From Flavobacterium fluviale (GTDB taxonomy: Bacteria > Bacteroidota > Bacteroidia > Flavobacteriales > Flavobacteriaceae): a stretch of 64,000 nucleotides of DNA. A program made the translations under genes and the position numbers. Positions 57,036 to 64,000 of this stretch are shown piece after piece. Location of the stretch: positions 2,046,001-2,110,000 of the forward strand of contig NZ_CP030261.1 of the NCBI RefSeq assembly GCF_003312915.1. Direction: 5' to 3'. Every line of letters begins with the position of its first letter. Within the stretch, counting starts at the first letter, position 1. The notes beneath the pieces are model-generated. The model worked only from the letters and a program-made list of their open reading frames with translations. It made no database searches and was not told the origin of the DNA.

Positions 57036-57380
57036 CTAACGTTTAAAAACTAAAGGAACTGCCTGTCCCATCTGTTTAAAAGTACCAGTAATATTTTGGT
57101 CTTTGGCAAGAACTCCTTCGTACTCTATCGTTAAATTTTCTACAGTAAATTTGAGAGTTGAATTTTCAAATGTGGTCGTTGTAACTGGAAGTCCAAAAGC
57201 TTTTTGATCTGGACTGTCTAATGTAGCACTAAAACCATTGTCGGTTTTTGTAATGTGGAGAACGATATTCAATTCTGCTCCGGGTACTTTTAGTAGACCT
57301 TTCCAGTCACCTGTAATGTCTTGGGCAAATGTGCTTAACGCAGCGAAAAAGAATAGAAGTAAAAAAGTGGTTTTTTTCAT
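57036..57380 (-). CDS. Small secreted protein, domain otherwise seen on hydrolases
   Basis: This 114-residue protein has a signal peptide of about 19 residues (ending TFAQ) and a beta-rich rest: ITGDWKGLLKVPGAELNIV, then FSATLDSPDQKAFGLPV. This pattern resembles the N-terminal domain that precedes alpha/beta hydrolase domains in several Bacteroidota proteins, but here it stands alone without a catalytic domain. The function is unknown. It lies 32 bases upstream of the methyltransferase gene and may share its transcript. Confidence 0.7.
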   Translation of the reverse strand: MKKTTFLLLFFFAALSTFAQDITGDWKGLLKVPGAELNIVLHITKTDNGFSATLDSPDQKAFGLPVTTTTFENSTLKFTVENLTIEYEGVLAKDQNITGTFKQMGQAVPLVFKR

Positions 57381-57615
57381 GGTTTTGGATTTAGAAATAA
57401 AGAATTAATTCAGTATGAAAATTCTGAAATAAAGTTATGAAATTATTCTTACTAAAGTATAGAATTATGTTTTTACAATTTGAAGAAATTGTAAAAACTA
57501 TTAATAAGAAAATAAAGGAGATGCAAAAAATATTTTTAAATAATCTAAAAGCAGCGATCTAAAATCTAAAATTTCTAAAAAAAGTATATCTTTAACCAAC
57601 CCTAAACCAATAAAA

Positions 57616-59028
57616 ATGCAAGAAAACGACCAAGAAAATTTTAAAAGAGAACTCGGATTATTAGACGGAACCATGCTTGTAGTGGGTTCTATGATTGGAT
57701 CTGGGATATTTATTGTGAGTGCCGATATTGCCAGACAAGTCGGCTCAGCAGGATGGCTGACTTTAATTTGGCTGCTCTCTGGATTAATTACCATTATTGC
57801 TGCGGTAAGTTATGGCGAATTAAGTGCCATGTTTCCGAAAGCGGGAGGACAATATGTATATCTAAAAGAAGCATACAACAAATTAATAGCCTTTTTGTAC
57901 GGCTGGAGTTTTTTCGCGGTCATACAAACCGGTACAATTGCTGCCGTGGGAGTTGCCTTCTCTAAATTTGCAGCTTATTTATATGAACCTTTTAGCGATG
58001 AAAATATTCTTTACGAACTAGGTTCTTTTAAACTTAATGCTGCGCAGCTTGTTTCTATTTTCACGCTTGCACTATTGACTTATATAAATAGCCGAGGTGT
58101 GAAAAACGGTAAAATTCTACAGACCGTCCTTACAATCATCAAAATTTTATCATTACTGGGATTAATTGTTTTTGGATTAACGCTGGGAGCGAAAGCTTCT
58201 GTTTGGGATGCAAATTGGGCTGATGGATGGAACACTCGTGCCTTTGATAAAGAAAGTGGATCATGGCTCCCAATTGGAGGAACAGCTTTGATTACTGGAA
58301 TCTCGGCAGCAATGGTAGGCTCTTTGTTTTCGAGTGATGCTTGGAACGGTGTTACTTTTATTGCGGGGGAAATTAAAAACCCAAAGCGAAATGTTGGTTT
58401 CAGTTTGTTTCTAGGAACCTTTATTGTAACTATTATTTATGTTTTAACCAATATCATGTATTTGGCAGTTATTCCGTTAGATGAAATTGCAACCGCAAAA
58501 TCTGATCGTGTAGCGGTTGTGGCATCACAATATATTTTCGGTAACATTGGAACATTGATTATCGCAATTATGATTATGATTTCGACTTTTGCCTGCAACA
58601 ACGGATTAATTATGGCGGGAGCAAGGGTTTATTATACAATGGCAAACGATGGATTATTCTTTAAAAAAGCGGCTGTTTTAAATAGTTCGAGCGTTCCTGC
58701 TTGGGCACTTTGGGCGCAGTGTGTGTGGGCTTCGGCTTTATGTCTTACTGGAAAGTACGGCGATTTACTAGACTTTGTAATTATAATAGTTTTAATTTTC
58801 TACATCCTTACTATTTATGGAATTTTCATTTTGCGTAAAAAAATGCCAGATGCAGAAAGACCTTATAAAGCTTTTGGATATCCATTTTTACCAATGCTGT
58901 ACATTATTATAGCAGCAGCAATTTGTGTTTCATTACTGCTTACAAAATTCTCAACTTGCGGCTGGGGAGTTTTAATTATGCTGACTGGAATCCCAGTTTA
59001 TTATTTAACAAAACCAAAAGAGAATTAA
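57616..59028 (+). CDS. APC-family amino acid permease
   Basis: This 470-residue inner membrane protein has about 12 hydrophobic helices and the helix-1 motif VVGSMIGSGIFIVSADI near residue 22. The early GGQYVYLKEAYNKLIAFLYGW segment near 78 places it with the L-type/serine-threonine exchanger group, different from the permease at 21.5 kb. The transported amino acid is unknown. A terminator lies about 60 bases downstream. Confidence 0.92.
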   Translation: MQENDQENFKRELGLLDGTMLVVGSMIGSGIFIVSADIARQVGSAGWLTLIWLLSGLITIIAAVSYGELSAMFPKAGGQYVYLKEAYNKLIAFLYGWSFFAVIQTGTIAAVGVAFSKFAAYLYEPFSDENILYELGSFKLNAAQLVSIFTLALLTYINSRGVKNGKILQTVLTIIKILSLLGLIVFGLTLGAKASVWDANWADGWNTRAFDKESGSWLPIGGTALITGISAAMVGSLFSSDAWNGVTFIAGEIKNPKRNVGFSLFLGTFIVTIIYVLTNIMYLAVIPLDEIATAKSDRVAVVASQYIFGNIGTLIIAIMIMISTFACNNGLIMAGARVYYTMANDGLFFKKAAVLNSSSVPAWALWAQCVWASALCLTGKYGDLLDFVIIIVLIFYILTIYGIFILRKKMPDAERPYKAFGYPFLPMLYIIIAAAICVSLLLTKFSTCGWGVLIMLTGIPVYYLTKPKEN

Positions 59029-59086
59029 AACGGGTTGAGTATCATTTTGGAAGTTTCATCATTAGAATCTTTCTTTTTAATAAACT

Positions 59087-59119
59087 AAAGCGCCTTGTAA
59101 TTTACAAGGCGCTTTTTTG
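59087..59119. terminator. Terminator after the second permease
   Basis: AAAGCGCCTTGTAA and TTACAAGGCGCTTT form a 14-bp stem followed by T residues; A residues on the other side make it plausible in both directions. Confidence 0.95.
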
Positions 59120-59212
59120 TGCAACAAATTTAAAACCAAAATTGAACAATAAAATATTTTAGATAATTTGACAAAATTTGCAGCATCTTGAGTAAGTGAT
59201 AAATGAAACTTA

Positions 59213-59956
59213 TTATTTGACCGAGTAAGGAAGAGAAAGATTCCCGCTGGCAACCGTATAAACTTTGTAAACTCCCAGCATTGGTTTTGTTCCCTCGCCT
59301 TCATGCGAGCCGCCTGCTCCAGTGCTGACTTCCATATAACAGCTTACGGCATCAAACTTAAAATTGGTTTTATTATTGATTCTAAAATCGGGAACAATGA
59401 CTTTTATAGAATTTCCTTTAGCAACAATATTAAAGCCTGGGCTGTCCATATACATCGCCATTCCTGGATTTGTGGGTGGCAGTACAACATTTGGGTCTCC
59501 TTTTTTAAATTCCCTCACAGAAAGTCCGCCGCCAACGCGTTTATCTTCAACCAGTAAAACCCAGTGTGCGTGCCAAACTAAGCCATCATTGAGATAATTT
59601 CCATCTAGATTTTCGTCCCAAAGAGGGGTATCTTCAAAATCGGGGTGTGAGGTTAATGCTAAGGCGACAATTCCTTCGGCTTGACCGAAACCAATATCAG
59701 ATGATTTTAGGGTTGTCGGAAAAACATAGGCTAGAACCGGTGCTCCATTGAATTGTCCAACAGGTTTAGGCATTGTCTTGCCAGCAGTTCCTTCAACTTT
59801 AATATCCCAGACTGTAATGCCTAAATCTGCCTTGTGGGTTATGGAGGCTGATTTTATTTTGAAATCACTATTATCATAATTACCGCATTTGTCGCACGCC
59901 TTTGAAACAGTATAATTTAAAACAATAAAGAATAAAATAAAGATTGATTTTTTCAT
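59213..59956 (-). CDS. Secreted protein of unknown function
   Basis: This 247-residue protein has a signal peptide (about 1-20, ending SKA) followed at once by CDKCG, a possible metal-binding or disulfide pair. Later segments include DGLVWHAHWVLLVED near residue 125, with two histidines that may bind a metal, and GVYKVYTVASGNLSLPYSVK at the end. I do not recognise the family. It is transcribed alone, with no clear -7 element. Confidence 0.7.
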   Translation of the reverse strand: MKKSIFILFFIVLNYTVSKACDKCGNYDNSDFKIKSASITHKADLGITVWDIKVEGTAGKTMPKPVGQFNGAPVLAYVFPTTLKSSDIGFGQAEGIVALALTSHPDFEDTPLWDENLDGNYLNDGLVWHAHWVLLVEDKRVGGGLSVREFKKGDPNVVLPPTNPGMAMYMDSPGFNIVAKGNSIKVIVPDFRINNKTNFKFDAVSCYMEVSTGAGGSHEGEGTKPMLGVYKVYTVASGNLSLPYSVK

Positions 59957-60156
59957 AATTCATGTGGTTTAATGTTAATCGGTTATTAGAAACCAATACA
60001 CGTGCCACTTAAAAAATGTACTAAAAGAAAGGGATAAGAAGTTTTTTAGTTTTTTTGGAATAGTTATATACCGCGAATTGAATTGTGTTTAGTGAAATTT
60101 CGTTATCGGCTTTTTGTAAAATAACATACAGAGAATCGAACTTTAAGAATTGAAAT

Positions 60157-60561
60157 TTAAAGCCCGTTTAAATCATTATTAATTCTTTCTTCTGTAGGTC
60201 TTAAGAAAATAAGATAGATTATTACTAAGATTCCAAATAACAGAAAATCTGGTTTTAAGAGTAATATTAAAAATGCTGCACCTTCTAAAACAGCCCATCG
60301 CATAATAGACGCTGCTTGGTAAATTGGAAGTTTTTCTTCTAATTTTAATTTTGGATCAATTTGTTTTAATTGTGATTTAAAAAGAAAACTACTAAAAACA
60401 AAAGCAATAACAGGTATGAAAACATAAACGATTGATACAGAATCTATAACTGGCATACTTAATTTTTCAATTGAAAGCTCTCCTAAGAAGTAATAAGCAA
60501 GAATAGTCCCAGCACAAATGGCAAGATGAATAATTTGTAAAGTCTTGATTTTTTCGTTCAT
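60157..60561 (-). CDS. Small membrane protein with about four helices
   Basis: This 134-residue protein is read from the ATG at 60561, which places it 47 bases after a -7 element; a longer open frame adds 35 residues that overlap the promoter. Hydrophobic segments lie near residues 7-25, 40-60, 82-98 and 100-118, and the C-terminus is polar (RPTEERINNDLNGL). The function is unknown; similar small membrane proteins are common in Flavobacteria. Confidence 0.7.
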   Translation of the reverse strand: MNEKIKTLQIIHLAICAGTILAYYFLGELSIEKLSMPVIDSVSIVYVFIPVIAFVFSSFLFKSQLKQIDPKLKLEEKLPIYQAASIMRWAVLEGAAFLILLLKPDFLLFGILVIIYLIFLRPTEERINNDLNGL

Positions 60562-60607
60562 AATTTTGATTATTAGGGTAATGCAAGATAGAACTTTAAT
60601 AGATATA

Positions 60608-60615
60608 CAAAGATA
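60608..60615 (-). promoter_or_regulatory. -7 promoter element of the small membrane protein gene
   Basis: The minus strand reads TATCTTTG, matching TAnnTTTG, 47 bases upstream of the ATG at 60561. Confidence 0.5.
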
Positions 60616-60649
60616 AAACTTTGGAGGCTCAAGATTTTGTCTTTCGGCT

Positions 60650-60685
60650 AAAAAAAAAAAAGACACTACGCAATTGTAGTGTCTT
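60650..60685 (-). terminator. Terminator of the DUF1810 gene
   Basis: AGACACTAC and GTAGTGTCT form a 9-bp stem; on the minus strand it is followed by twelve T. Confidence 0.92.
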
Positions 60686-60713
60686 AAGAATGTAAAAAAT
60701 CTATGAGCTGGAA

Positions 60714-61175
60714 TTATGCAATAACAGGCTCGGCAGATGATTTTATAGTTGAATTAATAATAGACAAAGTCTGTGGGTCGCATTCTCCTGAGAAAAAAGC
60801 TTCCAGAATTTCTTGAAATATCGGATTTGCATTTTCTACCAAAGAAAATAAAGTCATGCAAGAACGTAATTTTCTAGCATCTAAATCGCCAAAAATTCCA
60901 TCTGCAGATTTCCTTTTGAAGGTTAATAAAAGCTCTGAAATTTCGATTAAATGTTTTCCTAAAATTGGATGTTCTAAATAATCAGATGCTTCTTTTAAAT
61001 CATTAATAGCGTAAAGAATTGCAGTATCACTTTTTCCTAAACCTTTTATTTGCGGAAAAATAAACCACATCCAGTGTGTTTCTTTTTTCCCTTTACTGAT
61101 TTCAGAAAGAGCGGTAAGATAAAGTTTGTTTTGCGCATCTAAGAAACGCGCTAAATCATTGTTTGAATATGCCAT
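60714..61175 (-). CDS. DUF1810 family protein
   Basis: This 153-residue protein is taken from the ATG at 61175 (MAYSNNDLARFLDAQ). It matches DUF1810: KKETHWMWFIFPQIKGLG near residue 30, YLEHPILGKHL near 68 and DARKLRSCMTLF near 99. The family is widespread and has no established function. A -7 element (TATTTTTG, 61203-61210) lies 28 bases upstream of the ATG, and a terminator follows, so it stands alone. Confidence 0.88.
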   Translation of the reverse strand: MAYSNNDLARFLDAQNKLYLTALSEISKGKKETHWMWFIFPQIKGLGKSDTAILYAINDLKEASDYLEHPILGKHLIEISELLLTFKRKSADGIFGDLDARKLRSCMTLFSLVENANPIFQEILEAFFSGECDPQTLSIINSTIKSSAEPVIA

Positions 61176-61202
61176 TACGGTATTGTATTTAAAAAAAGGT
61201 TG

Positions 61203-61210
61203 CAAAAATA
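61203..61210 (-). promoter_or_regulatory. -7 promoter element of the DUF1810 gene
   Basis: The minus strand reads TATTTTTG, matching TAnnTTTG, with the ATG at 61175. Confidence 0.5.
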
Positions 61211-61331
61211 GTAAAAAAGATAGGGTTTGCCTAATAAAACATTCATACAATCAGTAATTTAACTTTTTTCGACAGAATTTTCCTCGTCGTCATTAAGCCA
61301 AAAAACTGACTTATTTTTAGTTACTAATAAC

Positions 61332-61970
61332 TTATACATTTCGGCGGGTCTGCCTAAATGTTAAATTGATTCTTGGTAAAACATCCCGCGCAGTTTTCGG
61401 AACCTGATGCTGCCAAAAGCTATTCGTTGTTCCAGACATCAGTAAAAAAGAACCATGATGCAGCGGAATTTCAACTTGGGGAATCTCCTTGCTGAATTTA
61501 TGACGAAGCCTGAACATTCTAGTTTCCCCAAAAGTAACCGAAGCAATAATTGGGTTTGGTCCTGTATTATGTTCCTTATCGCTGTGCCAGCCCACGCCAT
61601 CATTTCCATTACGGTATAAATTAAGTAAAACAGTATTGAAATCCTGTTGTGTTTCTTTTTCAACACGGCCTCTAATTGTTAATAATTCGTAATTCCAGTC
61701 AGGTCCTTTTTGGTCAGCTCCTGGATTATCCTTGTCTTCGTACCAGGCGATCATTCTGGGAACGGTATAGATTTTATCGTAAATCTCCATTTCATATTCT
61801 CTCCATTTGGTTTTACGGAGCAGTCTTTCATAAAAGCGATCAGATTCTTCTTTGGTGAAAAAATTATCGATCAAAATCAATTCAGAATCAGGAATGTCAA
61901 ATACTTTTTTTCCTGCCAAACCTGGGGTAAATAATTCGGTGTCGTTAAATAATGTCATTGTTGCATTCAT
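61332..61970 (-). CDS. AlkB-family alpha-ketoglutarate-dependent dioxygenase
   Basis: This 212-residue protein is an AlkB-type DNA/RNA dealkylase. Iron ligands are His and Asp in VGWHSDKEH near residue 130 and His in SFWQHQVPK near 187; the 2-oxoglutarate arginine motif is RINLTFRQTRR at the C-terminus. It removes methyl groups from 1-methyladenine and 3-methylcytosine by oxidation. Its start overlaps the stop of the exonuclease III gene by four bases (ATGA), so the two are translationally coupled. A second ATG four codons in is possible. Confidence 0.93.
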   Translation of the reverse strand: MNATMTLFNDTELFTPGLAGKKVFDIPDSELILIDNFFTKEESDRFYERLLRKTKWREYEMEIYDKIYTVPRMIAWYEDKDNPGADQKGPDWNYELLTIRGRVEKETQQDFNTVLLNLYRNGNDGVGWHSDKEHNTGPNPIIASVTFGETRMFRLRHKFSKEIPQVEIPLHHGSFLLMSGTTNSFWQHQVPKTARDVLPRINLTFRQTRRNV

Positions 61971-62743
61971 TTTTTATCAATTTCAATCCATACAGGAGCA
62001 TGATCGCTTGTTTTTTCCCAGCCTCGCACATGACGGTCAACACCGCCAGAACGCAATTCTTTTGCAATTTGCGGACTTAGTAAAAAATGATCAATTCTCA
62101 ATCCAGCATCACGTTCGTAAGCATTTCTAAAATAATCCCAAAAAGTGTAAATTTTCTCATCAGGATATAATTTTCTAATTGCATCTGTCCATCCCTGCGA
62201 AACAATAGCGGCAAAAGCTTTTCGAACTTCGGGCAGGAAAAGTGCATCTTTTACCCATTTTTCAGGTTTATAAACATCTAATTCTGTTGGCATCACATTA
62301 AAATCGCCAATAAGAATTACAGGGATTTTTAACTTCAGCAACGATTCAGCACGCTCAGCCAAACGATCAAACCATTTTAGTTTATATTCTAATTTTGGTC
62401 CCGGCGCAGGGTTTCCGTTTGGAAGATAAAGACAGGCAATCACAATTCCGTTAATCAAAGCTTCGATGTAACGACTTTGTATATCTTCCTCATCACCTGG
62501 AAGTGTTCGCGTAACTTCCTCAATTTCCATATTTCGGGCGAGAATCGCAACGCCATTCCATTGTTTTTGTCCATGCCAAATAGCATTATAACCTGCATCA
62601 TTTATCGCTTTAAGCGGAAATTTATCCTGCGGTGCTTTTAATTCCTGAAGGCAGACAATATCTGGAGCAGCTTCTTCAAGCCAGCGTAGTAATACATTTA
62701 AGCGTCCGTTAACTCCGTTTACATTATAGGTTGCTATTTTCAT
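61967..62743 (-). CDS. xth: Exodeoxyribonuclease III (AP endonuclease)
   Basis: This 258-residue enzyme cleaves DNA at abasic sites in base excision repair. Motifs are visible: NVNGVNGR near residue 7, CLQELKAPQ near 35, GDFNVMPTELD near 151, LRIDHFLLS near 220 and the catalytic SDHAPVW near the C-terminus. It is followed by alkB with an ATGA overlap and preceded, 47 bases upstream, by a nuclease gene. Confidence 0.94.
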   Translation of the reverse strand: MKIATYNVNGVNGRLNVLLRWLEEAAPDIVCLQELKAPQDKFPLKAINDAGYNAIWHGQKQWNGVAILARNMEIEEVTRTLPGDEEDIQSRYIEALINGIVIACLYLPNGNPAPGPKLEYKLKWFDRLAERAESLLKLKIPVILIGDFNVMPTELDVYKPEKWVKDALFLPEVRKAFAAIVSQGWTDAIRKLYPDEKIYTFWDYFRNAYERDAGLRIDHFLLSPQIAKELRSGGVDRHVRGWEKTSDHAPVWIEIDKK

Positions 62744-62790
62744 GTTTCATTTAATTAGTTGTAATATTAAATTTACTGATAATTAAGCAT

Positions 62791-64000
62791 TTAATTCTGT
62801 TCTTGGTTAAGGAACTGTTTCTTAAAGAATACTTTACCCGGATATTTTTCTGCGTAAGCAAAAATCAAATGCACAATGTATTGATTGCTTTTATAAGGTG
62901 TAACATAGTTTTTTACTTCTGATGGATCTATAATCGAAACATCTGTCGGAATATGTCCCATACCATAAAAATGGCCGTTTTCAATCCAAATACAGCTTCG
63001 TTCGTCTTTGGTTCTCCCTTTATCAATAATGGCAAAAGTGGGACGGTTGTTTAACAGAAAATCAATTGCATTATCGACCTGTTGGTTATGAAACAAAGCG
63101 TCTGGCAGACTTTTTATATCATTATTTTGAAAAATCTCTCCATCTTCGGGTCTGGAATATTTGCAGAATCTTTGATCAATTTCAAATTGTTCAGAAAGCT
63201 CTCTCAGTAAATTTATTGCGTTATACAAACTATTAAATTCATGAATACAAGTCTGAAATTTGGTTAGTTTTCCAACAGCTAAATATTTATATCCGTTTCT
63301 TGCTTCATATTGATAAATTCCAAATTTTGCTTCAAAACGCTTTAATGCTCGGTTGTAAGTTGGCCAGAGTTTTTTGATTTCGGTACATTCTAATAACAAA
63401 GCCATTAATTCGGTTGCGCAGACTTCAAACGAAATTCCGTGAATATCACGCAGAAAATGCTGCCTTTGCGAATTAATTTTATGTCCGCTGAAATGAGAAG
63501 CAACGCGTTTTTTTAAGTTAATCGCTTTTCCAACATAAATCACCTTTTTCTGTTGATTATAAAAATAATAAACACCAGGTTTTTCGGGTAAATTATTAAA
63601 ATCTTCTGGAGGTAAATTGGGAGGTAAACGCTGATCTTCAGAAGTTTTTTTGATCATTTTGTTGATCTCTCCTGCATCATCCCATTCTAATAATAAAGAA
63701 AATAATATAGCAGTAGCATCTGCATCTCCGCCGGCGCGGTGCCTGTTTTCTAAACAGATATTTAAGGAGTTACACAGATTTCCCAAACTATAGGATCCCA
63801 ATCCTGGTTTGATTTTTCTGGCTGCGCGAACGGTGCACAATTTTCTGGCAGTCCATTTAAATCCCGCTTGTTCAAGCTGATGACGCACAAATGAATAATC
63901 GAAGTTGACGTTGTGCGCGACGAAAATACGATCGGTAAGCATTTCGAGTACTTTCTCTGAAATATCATCAAAAATAGGCGCATTGGCCACCATTTCATTA
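62791..64000 (-). CDS. Exonuclease/GIY-YIG fusion nuclease (5' end outside window)
   Basis: About 403 residues are visible, and the frame is open to the window edge, so the N-terminus is missing. The first part is a DnaQ-like exonuclease with VAHNVNFDYSFV near residue 28 and HRAGGDADATA near 90. A GIY-YIG endonuclease domain follows, beginning EKPGVYYFYNQQKKVIYVGK near 136. This is the architecture of the Cho/UvrC-like DNA repair nucleases of some Bacteroidota. The C-terminal 150 residues have no motif I can name. Confidence 0.9.
   Translation of the reverse strand, partial: NEMVANAPIFDDISEKVLEMLTDRIFVAHNVNFDYSFVRHQLEQAGFKWTARKLCTVRAARKIKPGLGSYSLGNLCNSLNICLENRHRAGGDADATAILFSLLLEWDDAGEINKMIKKTSEDQRLPPNLPPEDFNNLPEKPGVYYFYNQQKKVIYVGKAINLKKRVASHFSGHKINSQRQHFLRDIHGISFEVCATELMALLLECTEIKKLWPTYNRALKRFEAKFGIYQYEARNGYKYLAVGKLTKFQTCIHEFNSLYNAINLLRELSEQFEIDQRFCKYSRPEDGEIFQNNDIKSLPDALFHNQQVDNAIDFLLNNRPTFAIIDKGRTKDERSCIWIENGHFYGMGHIPTDVSIIDPSEVKNYVTPYKSNQYIVHLIFAYAEKYPGKVFFKKQFLNQEQN

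Noticed and set aside
60650..60661. Run of twelve A as a slippage site or assembly error
   Set aside because: It is the T tract of the DUF1810 terminator read from the other strand and lies outside genes.
1..64000. CRISPR array, prophage, insertion sequence or integrative element
   Set aside because: No direct-repeat array, transposase, phage structural gene or integrase with attachment repeats was seen; the only recombinase is the housekeeping Xer type.

Overview
The window is a chromosomal segment of a Flavobacterium-type Bacteroidota, probably close to F. johnsoniae. The signs are low GC content, SusC/SusD and putative-porin outer membrane proteins, many short-signal lipoproteins, promoters with the Bacteroidota -7 element TAnnTTTG, and almost no Shine-Dalgarno sequences. 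Genes whose family is recognised keep the expected catalytic residues. No rRNA, CRISPR array, insertion sequence, prophage or integrase island was seen.

Layout. 1-4.2 kb: the 3' end of a molybdoenzyme operon (catalytic subunit, 4x[4Fe-4S] subunit, Tat-type Rieske protein, small membrane protein), then a fermentative D-lactate dehydrogenase and a lipoprotein. 4.2-6.5 kb, minus strand: a RelE/ParE toxin-antitoxin pair and lysS. 6.6-10.6 kb: a palindromic repeat, three tandem paralogous lipoproteins, lipB, and convergent rnhB. 11.1-17.8 kb: a SusC/SusD nutrient-uptake pair without degradative enzymes, then a putative porin. 17.8-25.3 kb: cystathionine beta-synthase, a DnaQ-like exonuclease, DUF2851, a PspC-like protein, an amino acid permease, a helix-hairpin-helix protein and an acyl-CoA dehydrogenase.

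25.4-40.7 kb is the core information-processing block: rpsU, a Xer recombinase, hpf, tRNA-Thr/Tyr/Thr, tuf, tRNA-Trp, secE, nusG, rplK, rplA, rplJ, rplL, rpoB, rpoC and a DUF3467 gene. rpsU carries a strong Shine-Dalgarno sequence and encodes bS21 with Tyr54. This fits the autoregulation known in Flavobacterium, where bS21 helps hide the anti-Shine-Dalgarno. The rplL-rpoB and rpoB-rpoC gaps are long and hold several predicted hairpins.

41-64 kb: prfC, a GH13 alpha-amylase lipoprotein, a SurA-like isomerase, a MoxR ATPase, two aconitases of different types (AcnB and mitochondrial-type) in tandem, a LysM-NlpC/P60 hydrolase, a histidine kinase/receiver pair, a methyltransferase resembling trans-aconitate methyltransferase, a second amino acid permease, small proteins of unknown function, and a minus-strand DNA repair run (exonuclease/GIY-YIG protein cut by the window edge, exonuclease III, AlkB).

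Most of the window is conserved housekeeping sequence. The points most worth checking are the rpsU leader, the structured rpoB and rpoC leaders, the lipoprotein triplet, the palindromes upstream of the amylase and acnB, and the AlkB/XthA/exonuclease cluster.
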